The position numbers and the translations under genes are program-made. From Candidatus Heimdallarchaeota archaeon (GTDB lineage: Archaea; Asgardarchaeota; Heimdallarchaeia; JABLTI01), in contig JAGXNT010000072.1 in the NCBI GenBank assembly GCA_019894765.1, forward strand, positions 1 to 21,962: a stretch of DNA of 21,962 nt, written 5' to 3'. The notes under the pieces are model-generated. The model saw only the letters and a program-made list of their open reading frames with translations, made no database searches and was not told the origin of the DNA. Shown one piece after another: positions 15,017 to 21,930 of the stretch; the first letter of the stretch is position 1, and every line of letters begins with the position of its first letter.

Positions 15017-17287
15017 CTATAGCGAAGCAGAAATTATGCCTATGAGTACAACAAAGTCTTTTATTGGTAGTTCATCAACTTTTTTGCCTTGAGATACTTT
15101 CACACTCTGTGTTTTACAGAATGCAGAGAAATTGTAAAGATCTTTTGTAAGCTGTCGAACCTCACCTTTCAAGGTATCAATGACAGCATTAAATATTTCA
15201 GCTGAATTTTTGGAATGCTTTTCAGCTTCTATAAACAGTTTTTCAGCTTTTGCTCGTTCCTTTATATTTGCAAATTCTTGAGCTTGAACTATTGCTTGAC
15301 ATGATTTGTAGAAGAGCATGGCTCCTTTTGTGTGATAAAACTTCTTTTCTATATATTGCCAATTTATGATATCATCAGTGGTTAGTTGATATTTTTCTCT
15401 ATGCTTAAGAATGGCTTCATAATGAGAAGTTAATCTTTCCCAGATTGAAATCATTGAATCAAACATAGCACCATGATTTTCAATAATTAGAGATGCAATT
15501 TCAGTAGGTACTTTACTCAGATCGATGGTTCCAAGAATATCAGGTAGAGTACGTAACAAATATCTTGCAAAGAAGTATTGATTACCTGTTTGAAGAATAG
15601 AGGCTTCTTTCAAATGACTCTGGACAAAGGTTTTACTGAATTCCTCAATTACAAATGAATGTAGTTCTTCTAATACGTCCCCTTTTTCCAAATTGTCAAA
15701 TGATTCTTTTGCTCCGATGAAGCTTTTAACAAGTAAACAAAGCGCTTTTGTTGAGTTCTTTTCTTTTAATCCTCTAAGTCTATGAGCTCCACTATTTACT
15801 ATATTTAATAATGCCTTGCTTTTCGAGACTAAGATTTTCCTATCTTTTACAAATGATGGTATTAGAAGTATTGAAATTAAAATGTCTTGCAATTTTACTG
15901 TTTCCGTCTCGCAGAAAGCATTTTTGATTTCCAAGTCCTTCTGATCGTCCTCCCACGGGAGTTGTAGAAATGCTCTGCTAAGATTGTCAATTCTACCCTT
16001 GAAAATCACCCCTAACCGTCGGAATCCTTTCTTTATTTCATCTTTAATTCGTTTTATAGATAATTTCTCGTGTTCTGCTAGTATCTTCAAATTCTCAAGA
16101 ACAAATCCTACTGTATTCAGAAACTCGGATTGATTATAAAATTCTATATTGGCTAATGGTGCTTCGGAAAGAGATGTCAAACTAGTTATTCGTGCTCGTA
16201 ATTCCTTAGCTGGTAGCACCTGAGAAGATATTTCAATAATAGAACATGATAATGCAACTAATGTTGTGAAAACTTCTGTGAATTCAATATTTGCTTCTAT
16301 TTGATCAACTAAATCTTGGGAGACAGTTGATTCCACTGGAAGCTGATTCATTTCTTTTAAGCTTTCATTGAACTCCTTGTTTGCGATCATAAAATAATCA
16401 TAAGCTTGCGGATGATTATCACGCATGAGAGAGTTAACAGCTAACTCGAGGTAATAAGAGCCAATAGCTAGCTTTGCTTGCCCTTTACAAAGGGCTATTT
16501 CGAAATCAATGGTTAATAATAAACTAGGATCAAGAGGATTTTTTGTTAGGATTTCTCTTGCTTCTGAAAAGAATTTATCAGCTCGTGTGTAAATGAAGAA
16601 TTTGAGAAGCTGATCATCAAACCAAAAGCTCTCTTTAGCAATCTCAAGAACTTTCGAATAACTATCTTTGTATAACGTGCCTTTATATCGTAAATTTTTG
16701 ATTTTACGTTCTAGAATTATTTCTTTGTGTTTCTCTTTCTTTGATTTGATAGATTCAAGGCTACCTAGTAAATATGATTCGAAGTTTATTTTTCCAATAG
16801 ATGACATCATTTTCAGATATTCTTCATCAATTAGCAATTCTTTTCCTAGACTAAACAAAACGATTTCTGAAAGCTCATGAGTTTGCTGTGCATATTCAGT
16901 GAATATTGAAGTGTCTTTTGTTGTTTTGAAGACACCCTCTAAAATTGTTTCATAGTAGAGAAGGGAGAGCATTCGAGCAAAGAACTCTAGAAGAATGGAT
17001 TGATCTCGAGAGCGAGAAACAACCTCCAACGCTTTGGGATTGTTTTTCAATGATTTAATATTATCAGTTAGTGTTTCTTGATATTCGTATCGTTCGAGGC
17101 GGGAAGCTGTAGCAATTTGATTTAAAGAGAGAGCGCAGCTCTTTGCAAAATCAGGCCAAGAAGCACAAATATCTTCAATTTTAGCACTGTTCACTGCAGA
17201 GAAAAGCTCTTTTCGTTGTGCATCGAAACTGATGAGTCTATCAAATAATTGCTCTTTTAAAACGTCAAATAATTCTGCTTTTGTCAT
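15017..17287 (-). CDS. Large all-helical orphan protein
   Basis: Not recognised. The 756 residues appear almost wholly alpha-helical, with regularly spaced amphipathic segments and no strands, membrane spans or enzyme motifs that I can see. Some helix pairs look like TPR or Bro1-type packing, for example YYLELAVNSLMRDNHPQAYD followed by YFMIANKEFNESLKEM near 280-315, and the stretch KKFYHTKGAMLFYKSC followed by an AEKLFIEAEKHSKNSAEIF helix near 640-695. The C-terminus is hydrophobic (DFVVLIGIISASL). A scaffold or repeat protein is the safest description. GGAG at 17296-17299 lies eight bases from the ATG and supports the start. It is flanked on the same strand by a zinc-ribbon gene 117 bases upstream and AlaX 48 bases downstream. 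Confidence 0.75.
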   Translation of the reverse strand: MTKAELFDVLKEQLFDRLISFDAQRKELFSAVNSAKIEDICASWPDFAKSCALSLNQIATASRLERYEYQETLTDNIKSLKNNPKALEVVSRSRDQSILLEFFARMLSLLYYETILEGVFKTTKDTSIFTEYAQQTHELSEIVLFSLGKELLIDEEYLKMMSSIGKINFESYLLGSLESIKSKKEKHKEIILERKIKNLRYKGTLYKDSYSKVLEIAKESFWFDDQLLKFFIYTRADKFFSEAREILTKNPLDPSLLLTIDFEIALCKGQAKLAIGSYYLELAVNSLMRDNHPQAYDYFMIANKEFNESLKEMNQLPVESTVSQDLVDQIEANIEFTEVFTTLVALSCSIIEISSQVLPAKELRARITSLTSLSEAPLANIEFYNQSEFLNTVGFVLENLKILAEHEKLSIKRIKDEIKKGFRRLGVIFKGRIDNLSRAFLQLPWEDDQKDLEIKNAFCETETVKLQDILISILLIPSFVKDRKILVSKSKALLNIVNSGAHRLRGLKEKNSTKALCLLVKSFIGAKESFDNLEKGDVLEELHSFVIEEFSKTFVQSHLKEASILQTGNQYFFARYLLRTLPDILGTIDLSKVPTEIASLIIENHGAMFDSMISIWERLTSHYEAILKHREKYQLTTDDIINWQYIEKKFYHTKGAMLFYKSCQAIVQAQEFANIKERAKAEKLFIEAEKHSKNSAEIFNAVIDTLKGEVRQLTKDLYNFSAFCKTQSVKVSQGKKVDELPIKDFVVLIGIISASL

Positions 17288-17404
17288 TTAGTAAACTCCG
17301 GCTAATACTAAACCCATGAATTCTACACGAGAATATGAGCTAATTAATGCGTTCTTAAATTAAATTGTTCCTCAAGAGGCAAAAGATGAGAGATATTTGG
17401 ATAA

Positions 17405-17593
17405 TTAGTATCTATCTTGAGGGATTATTTTCCGCTCTTTGAATAGGATTATTTCTCCACAATTAGGGCAACTAAAATACACTCGAGGATACTGATAGGA
17501 ATAAACCTTTAATTTGACTAGATTTCCGCAAATATGACAGAAACGAAGTTTCTTTATTTCTTTTTCTGCAGCTCTTTCCATCTCAGTGGACAT
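17405..17593 (-). CDS. Small zinc-ribbon protein
   Basis: Product of about 62 residues with two knuckles, CHIC and CPNC, about 22 residues apart, linked by strands KLKVYSYQYPRVYFS. This is a rubredoxin-like/zinc-ribbon fold that probably binds one Zn2+. A basic, charged helix (MERAAEKEIKKL) precedes it. The role is unknown; such proteins often bind nucleic acid or serve as parts of larger complexes. The frame also opens at TTG 17617 and has a GTG at 17602; the ATG at 17593 (MSTEMERA) is chosen, with AAGGA about 12 bases before it. It lies between PlsY and the helical orphan on the same strand. Confidence 0.65.
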   Translation of the reverse strand: MSTEMERAAEKEIKKLRFCHICGNLVKLKVYSYQYPRVYFSCPNCGEIILFKERKIIPQDRY

Positions 17594-17695
17594 TGATTTC
17601 ACTATTCCTTGTAACAAGATATTTACTAGTTAGCATTCTGAATATTTTAACAGCAGCTTGTCTCGGAGAGATAAACGAAAGTATCTGGTTATAGG

Positions 17696-18439
17696 TTACT
17701 CTGTTGGTGAGTCTTTATGTTTGAACTCTTTCTTTCCATCATTTGAAACTCGCCAAGTAGCAGAAGCAGATTGTATCCTAATTGCTTGTAAAGCCCGGAT
17801 GAATATCATTGCAAACATTGCTAAGAGTATTAGCGGTAATTTTACTTGCATAAACCAAGGAGTCCAAGGGAATCTGAAATTCGGCATATTACTCCAGGGA
17901 GGATTTATTCGGATAAACATGACCAGGATTATATCAAGAATGATTACAACAAGAGTACCAATTCTAACATTTGCTTTGAAAAACAGCATTGCTGATATTA
18001 TTCCTAATCCGTAAAAAACAAAGAGTATTGGATTGAGATAATATATAACACCTAGAAAGACACCTAGACCTTGTCCTCCTTTAAATTTTAAAAAGATGGA
18101 ATAATTGTGTCCAAGAATACAACAAGCTGGACCTAGAATACTTGCAAGTGTATGCCAGATATTGGTTCCTTCTGGACTGATGAAAAAATCAAGAGCAAAG
18201 AGCTGATCAACTAATAATATTGTAGTTGTTCCTTTTAAGAAATCAAGTAATATTATTGGTAAGCCAATTTTCAAACCATAAGTCGAAACAGCATTCATAC
18301 CTCCCGGATTCTTAACTCCATGGTTTCTAAGATCAACTCCTGTTGCCAGTTTTCCAATCCACACAGAAAAAGGGAGGGAGCCTAACACATATCCAACTAG
18401 ACAAGCTAGAATTACACAAGTAATATAGACAGCTATCAT
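17696..18439 (-). CDS. plsY: PlsY-type glycerol-3-phosphate acyltransferase family membrane protein
   Basis: PlsY transfers an acyl group from acyl-phosphate to sn-glycerol-3-phosphate in bacterial-type lipid synthesis. Family motifs are clear: GSLPFSVWIGKLATGVDLRN then HGVKNPGGMNA near the N-terminus (bacterial form GSxP...DxRxxGSxNxGxTN), and GHNYSIFLKFKGGQG in the middle (bacterial form GHxFPxFLxFKGGKG). Small departures exist: Val-Lys for Ser-Gly in the first motif and Gln for Lys in GGKG, so substrate use may have shifted. About six membrane spans are visible, and a polar tail follows residue 225. The 247-residue length is slightly above the bacterial norm of about 200. A TTG three codons upstream also opens the frame; ATG 18439 is preferred. 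No fatty-acid or other lipid gene lies beside it; CysH is upstream on the same strand. Confidence 0.85.
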   Translation of the reverse strand: MIAVYITCVILACLVGYVLGSLPFSVWIGKLATGVDLRNHGVKNPGGMNAVSTYGLKIGLPIILLDFLKGTTTILLVDQLFALDFFISPEGTNIWHTLASILGPACCILGHNYSIFLKFKGGQGLGVFLGVIYYLNPILFVFYGLGIISAMLFFKANVRIGTLVVIILDIILVMFIRINPPWSNMPNFRFPWTPWFMQVKLPLILLAMFAMIFIRALQAIRIQSASATWRVSNDGKKEFKHKDSPTE

Positions 18440-18569
18440 ACAAATCAAATCATTGGAAATTGGTAGATAAATGTATAATTAAGATTAATTCCTTTGTTAT
18501 ATTTTTTGCTGGTTTACTTGTAAAAAAATAATGAAAAAAAGATAGCTAACTAAAGAGAAAAGAGAGTTT

Positions 18570-18593
18570 GAAGTAATAAAAAAATATTACTTC
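18570..18593 (-). terminator. Hairpin terminator at the 3' end of cysH
   Basis: GAAGTAATA (18570-18578) and TATTACTTC (18585-18593) are perfect nine-base inverted repeats around six A residues, overlapping the last codons and stop of the minus-strand cysH gene. Further along the minus strand, T-rich tracts follow at about 18522-18541. It probably ends the cysH transcript before plsY. Confidence 0.6.
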
Positions 18594-19285
18594 TTCAAAA
18601 TTTGAGTATGAATACCGCATTCTCCACCGCATTTACTTGTACCAAGCCAACGACCTTCTCGCTCAAGAGCATCATCATTAATGAGTTTAGTACAAGGTTC
18701 ACAACCCAAGCTTCGATAACCTCTTGCATAGAAGGGATGTATTGGAATACTGTTTATAGCCAAATAACGCCAAATATCAAGTTCAGTCCAATTCAGAATT
18801 GGATTAATTTTGATTAATCCACCTTTTTCCTCAATTTCTTTGTAATCCTTACGAGTTCTTCCCTCAGTATTTCTTAAGCCGCAAATCCATGCTTGTAGGT
18901 CCTTTACTGCTTCTTTAGTTGGTTCAACCTTCAAGATACGACAGCATTCATCAGGGTCAGTCTTAGGAAGATCAGGATCCACGGTCTCCTTTGACATGTA
19001 TTCAACAATATTTAGGTTGTAATATTGAATCATTTTATCCTTGTACTCAAAAGTTTCTTGAGGTTTAAAGGGAGTCATAACAGAAAAAATTCTGATGTCG
19101 GGTTTGACTTGTAGTGCTAAATGAACTACAACCATACTATCTTTCCCAAAACTGCAAGCAACCTCTACTTCATCACCATACTCCTTAACAGCATCAGAAA
19201 TGATTTGTTTCGCATGATCTATCTTATCAACGATCGTATTCTTAATTGGTTCTTTATGTGATTTTTTTAGAAGGGTTAAATCCAT
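18587..19285 (-). CDS. cysH: Adenylyl-sulfate reductase / PAPS reductase family (CysH)
   Basis: Reduces APS or PAPS to sulfite in sulfate assimilation, or acts on a related adenylated substrate. Numbering here is from the in-frame TTG two codons above the chosen start. The nucleotide-binding loop is SFGKDS at 47-52. DECCRILKVEP (Cys 116-117) and GCEPC (Cys 197, Cys 200) give the four cysteines that bind a [4Fe-4S] cluster in APS reductases, a set absent from the PAPS-specific enterobacterial enzyme. GLRNTEGRTRKD matches the substrate arginine region, and the C-terminus ECGIH (Cys 225) matches the catalytic ECGLH. ATG 19285 is chosen over TTG 19291 because AAAGG lies eight bases before it. The 232-residue length is typical. 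No other sulfate-assimilation gene is in the window. Confidence 0.88.
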   Translation of the reverse strand: MDLTLLKKSHKEPIKNTIVDKIDHAKQIISDAVKEYGDEVEVACSFGKDSMVVVHLALQVKPDIRIFSVMTPFKPQETFEYKDKMIQYYNLNIVEYMSKETVDPDLPKTDPDECCRILKVEPTKEAVKDLQAWICGLRNTEGRTRKDYKEIEEKGGLIKINPILNWTELDIWRYLAINSIPIHPFYARGYRSLGCEPCTKLINDDALEREGRWLGTSKCGGECGIHTQILKK

Positions 19286-19319
19286 TGCCAAAACCTTTCT
19301 TTTTGAATTATGGTTTTGA

Positions 19320-19337
19320 AAAATTCAAAAGAATTTT
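19320..19337. promoter_or_regulatory. Inverted repeat in the probable cysH leader
   Basis: AAAATTC (19320-19326), four A, GAATTTT (19331-19337). It lies between a TATA candidate, TATATAA at 19371-19377 (minus-strand TTATATA), and the cysH start, so it may be an operator or a leader hairpin. AT-rich repeats this short can arise by chance. Confidence 0.35.
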
Positions 19338-19430
19338 CCAGATGAGTCGTTCTAGAAAATCCTTCTTGACTATATAACAATTACTTCTTTTTACCGAAAG
19401 TGAGTAGAACAAAGAGATAAAGAAATCAAA

Positions 19431-19538
19431 TGGCGGGCGTGGCGCGATTCGAATTCGCGGAACCAGGAACACATCCTAAGTTCTCACGCGGCCACCTAGT
19501 TAAAAGCCAGGTGCTCTACCTAGCTGAGCTACACGCCC
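19431..19538 (-). tRNA. tRNA-Lys (anticodon UUU) with an intron in the T arm
   Basis: On the minus strand the acceptor GGGCGTG (19538-19532) pairs with CACGCCC (19441-19435), followed by discriminator G and encoded CCA (19433-19431). The D arm GCTC/GAGC is normal. The anticodon stem CCTGG/CTAGG holds loop CTTTTAA with anticodon TTT at 19504-19502. The variable loop is TGGCC. The T stem GCGTG pairs with CGCGC only if 31 bases at 19484-19454 are removed; the T loop is then the standard TTCGAAT. The mature tRNA would be 77 bases with CCA. TTTAAAAA (minus strand, 19572-19565) lies about 30 bases upstream as a canonical archaeal TATA element. Confidence 0.93.
19454..19484 (-). other. 31-base tRNA-Lys intron at position 53/54
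   Basis: Splice structure: exon CGCG (just before the exon's last two bases, TG) pairs with intron CGCG near the intron's 3' end, giving a four-base-pair helix. It is flanked by three-base bulges TG|A and AA|T, cut after the second base of each. An inner helix GAAC/GTTC follows, and AGGA/TCCT closes a TGTGT loop. This is a relaxed (HBh') bulge-helix-bulge motif for the archaeal splicing endonuclease. Confidence 0.85.
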
Positions 19539-19564
19539 TACGTATTTTTTACGTTATCTTTTCC

Positions 19565-19572
19565 TTTTTAAA
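19565..19572 (-). promoter_or_regulatory. TATA element of tRNA-Lys
   Basis: TTTAAAAA read on the minus strand, 27-34 bases before the tRNA 5' end, followed by AGGAAAAG. The spacing is that of archaeal TATA boxes. Confidence 0.6.
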
Positions 19573-19675
19573 TTTGCTGTTTTGTTTCTTTTGTTGTGTT
19601 TTTTGGTTCGAAAAGTCTTATATCAAAGTCTTTTTTAATTTCAAAAATGAAGTTAGAAGCAAATTTTAACTTTAT

Positions 19676-19681
19676 GGAGAT
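19676..19681 (+). promoter_or_regulatory. Ribosome binding site of the HEAT-GTPase gene
   Basis: GGAGAT, with the GGAG core ten bases before ATG 19690. It sits inside a short overlapping frame that starts at 19647 and ends at 19697. Confidence 0.6.
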
Positions 19682-19689
19682 CCTACAAG

Positions 19690-21447
19690 ATGAGTGACTC
19701 TGATGATCGTGAACTTGAGCTTTTACTTCAGCAATTGAAGGAAAATACTGATATTGATCTTCGTTGCCATGCTGCGCAACAACTTGGTATGAAGAAATCC
19801 CAAGCAAAAATTGCTGTTCCAGCTTTAATTGAAGCCCTTAATGATGATAATTGGCTTGTTCGTGTGGAAGCAGCTACTGCTCTTAGTAAGCTTGGTCGTG
19901 CTGCTGAATCTGCTATTGAACCCTTAACTGATACTATGAATGAACCTCGCAACAGATCAAAACGTGGTATTTATTATGAAGCAATTCAAGCTTTGAAAAT
20001 TGCTCAAAGTGAAGAACCTGAAGTAACTCCGAGTGTGATTGTTGAGGAGCCAAAGGAAGAGTTTATTCCTGAGGAGATAGTAGAAGAATCTGTTATTGTT
20101 GAGGAAACACCTGTAGAACTAGATGTCGAACCAATTGTTGAATCATCTTTTGAAGCTCTTGAAGAAGAAGTTATTGAGGATGCTGTTGAGGAACCCATTG
20201 TTGAAGATACAGTTGTAGAAGTTACTACAGAAGTCGTCGAAGAAGCAAAAGTCGTTGATGATTTTGTTATGGACGAGGAAACTGAGGATCTCGCAGAAGA
20301 AATTATCGATGAAGCCTTTGATGACGCCGATGAAGAATTTCAAACCGATACAACTCCAGAAGTTGTCGATGAAATTGCCGAAGATATTGCTGAAGAAATC
20401 ACATACTCCGAACCTGTTATAGTTGCTGAACCAGAAGTACAAGAAGAAGTTACTATCGGTGAAGACATCACAGAAATCGTCGAAGATATCGCAGATGACA
20501 TATCTGAAGATACAACAGATGAGGAAATTATAGAGGAAGCAATCGAAGAGATCGCTGAAGAAGTATTGGAAGATGTTCTTGAAGATGCTGTTGGCGATAC
20601 AGTCGATCATGAAATTATTGATGACATCGCTGAGGAAATTACAGAAGAAGTTCTCGAAAAAGAAGAGGATGATGACGAAGAAGAACTAGAAAAACCAGTA
20701 GAACTTGAGGAACCTACTGAATCTTTTCAAGCTCCAATTGTAGAAGACCCTGTAATTGAACCAGAAGAAGAAGTAACTGAAGCAGTTTCACTTGATGAAG
20801 TCTTAGAGTTTGAAGACGATAAAAAAAAACTTGATGACCAACCTCCTTCTATAGTAGCACCTACTGTTGAAGATGTTAAAACTGTTAAAATGTCTACAGC
20901 TTTACTAAAGATTGTTCTAGTTGGTGATGCTGCTGTCGGTAAAACAGCATTTCGAAAGAAATACTGCGATGTTGAATTTAGTGAAGAATACAGAGATATT
21001 ATCGGTGCTGACTTCGCTACTAAGCATTTCACAAAGAATGGTGAAAATTTCGCTATGCAAATTTGGGATATTGCAGCAAAAGAGCGTTTCCAAAATAGCA
21101 AAGAACTTTTCTTTAAGAGTCTTTACGGTGCGGTTTTGATTTTTGATGTTACAAATAGAGAGTCCTTTAAGAACATTCACAATTGGTTAGCAGATATACA
21201 ATCAGTTGAGAGCAAAGAAATTGCTGTAGTTCTTGTAGGAAATAAGATCGATTTGCGACCCGACCAAGAAGGTGCAAGTATTACCCGTGAAGAAGGTCAA
21301 GAATTAGCAGCTAAACTCTCAGAAAAAACTGGTTTCTCCATATCCTATGTTGAAACTAGTGTAGAAACTGGTGCAGGCGTAGAAGTAGCTTTTAGAATGT
21401 TAGAAGAAAGAGCAGCAGAATTATTCTTTAGTGCGCGAGATAAATAG
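19690..21447 (+). CDS. HEAT-repeat / acidic linker / Rab-like GTPase fusion protein
   Basis: Three parts in 585 residues. Residues 1-105 hold HEAT (PBS-lyase-type) repeats, for example VPALIEALNDDNWLVRVEAA then TALSKLG at 43-69. Residues 106-395 are extremely Glu/Asp/Val/Ile-rich with few basic residues and recurring EDIAEEI-like units. Residues 401-580 form a Rab/Ras-family G domain: GDAAVGKT at 412-419, NKID at 518-521 and ETS at 555-557 are intact. However, the switch I position is YRDIIG (Ile 437 where Rabs have Thr), and WDIAAKERF at 459-467 replaces WDTAGQERF, so the DxxG glycine is Ala 463 and the catalytic Gln is Lys 464. Nucleotide binding seems possible but normal switching or hydrolysis does not. 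No C-terminal cysteine for prenylation is present. GGAG lies ten bases before the ATG. A protein-interaction scaffold with a degenerate GTPase is the likely description. Confidence 0.9.
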   Translation: MSDSDDRELELLLQQLKENTDIDLRCHAAQQLGMKKSQAKIAVPALIEALNDDNWLVRVEAATALSKLGRAAESAIEPLTDTMNEPRNRSKRGIYYEAIQALKIAQSEEPEVTPSVIVEEPKEEFIPEEIVEESVIVEETPVELDVEPIVESSFEALEEEVIEDAVEEPIVEDTVVEVTTEVVEEAKVVDDFVMDEETEDLAEEIIDEAFDDADEEFQTDTTPEVVDEIAEDIAEEITYSEPVIVAEPEVQEEVTIGEDITEIVEDIADDISEDTTDEEIIEEAIEEIAEEVLEDVLEDAVGDTVDHEIIDDIAEEITEEVLEKEEDDDEEELEKPVELEEPTESFQAPIVEDPVIEPEEEVTEAVSLDEVLEFEDDKKKLDDQPPSIVAPTVEDVKTVKMSTALLKIVLVGDAAVGKTAFRKKYCDVEFSEEYRDIIGADFATKHFTKNGENFAMQIWDIAAKERFQNSKELFFKSLYGAVLIFDVTNRESFKNIHNWLADIQSVESKEIAVVLVGNKIDLRPDQEGASITREEGQELAAKLSEKTGFSISYVETSVETGAGVEVAFRMLEERAAELFFSARDK

Positions 21448-21448
21448 A

Positions 21449-21748
21449 TTAGTAATTCAATTTATCTCCAAAATTTTTCTTTATCAATGCAAATATTTTA
21501 TCCGCTATTTCATTTGATCCTCCGGAATCATCCCATACACTTGTCGGAGCAAAAATCCCCCATAACTCGAAAACATCTATTTCTTCTTTTTGTTCTAATT
21601 TCGCAACAATTTCTTGTAAGTAAATCCCCAAATTTTCGCTTGTATCATACTCAGTTATAGTAGAGATTGGACCTTTTGTGATCATTTCTTGCGATGCTTG
21701 TTTAAGTAAGTCAGTTAATTCTTGCAGTTCTTGTTCAGTATCTGGCAT
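21449..21748 (-). CDS. Small uncharacterised protein
   Basis: Not recognised. The 99 residues are acidic and mostly helical: TEQELQELTDLLKQASQEM, LGIYLQEIVAKLEQKEEIDV and a C-terminal NEIADKIFALIKKNF, with the short central stretch LWGIFAPTSVWDDSGGS. There are no cysteines, membrane spans or known motifs. It converges tail to tail with the HEAT-GTPase gene, one base between their stops, and is divergent from the partial gene at the window's end. The frame is favoured as real because it fills the space exactly and its composition is protein-like. Confidence 0.55.
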   Translation of the reverse strand: MPDTEQELQELTDLLKQASQEMITKGPISTITEYDTSENLGIYLQEIVAKLEQKEEIDVFELWGIFAPTSVWDDSGGSNEIADKIFALIKKNFGDKLNY

Positions 21749-21814
21749 AAATTAATGATTAAATCATTATTTTAAAAAATTCTTGGTGAAAAACGATCCA
21801 AAAATGCTTTCTTA

Positions 21815-21829
21815 GTCACAACTTGTGAC
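21815..21829. promoter_or_regulatory. Perfect palindrome, operator candidate
   Basis: GTCACAA-C-TTGTGAC: seven-base arms around one base. It lies between divergent genes, about 45 bases left of a TATA element. The size and symmetry fit a dimeric winged-helix regulator site. Confidence 0.5.
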
Positions 21830-21832
21830 CTC

Positions 21833-21856
21833 TTTTTGAGTCTTGTTTTTGAGTCT
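21833..21856 (+). repeat. Direct repeat TTTTTGAGTCT x2
   Basis: TTTTTGAGTCT occurs at 21833-21843 and again at 21846-21856, with a 13-base period, just upstream of the TATA element. Possibly a tandem activator site. Confidence 0.5.
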
Positions 21857-21873
21857 CTAAAAAGTGAATCCGC

Positions 21874-21895
21874 TTTAAATACTATTGAGATAGTA
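21874..21895 (+). promoter_or_regulatory. TATA box overlapped by an inverted repeat
   Basis: TTTAAATA (21874-21881) is a good archaeal TATA box for the gene starting at 21931. TACTAT-TGAG-ATAGTA (21880-21895) is a perfect six-base-arm inverted repeat beginning at the TATA's last bases, where a repressor would block transcription. A start site near 21903 is expected. Confidence 0.55.
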
Positions 21896-21930
21896 GTATA
21901 ATTAAGAACAAAACTCGGAGAAGAAAAAAA

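Noticed and set aside
19430..19669. Plus-strand frame over the tRNA-Lys gene
   Set aside because: It runs through a well-supported tRNA with intron and has no ribosome site.
20143..20610. 155-codon minus-strand frame opposite the acidic linker
   Set aside because: Its Phe/Asn/Asp-rich composition is just the complement of GAA/GAT codons of the acidic segment.
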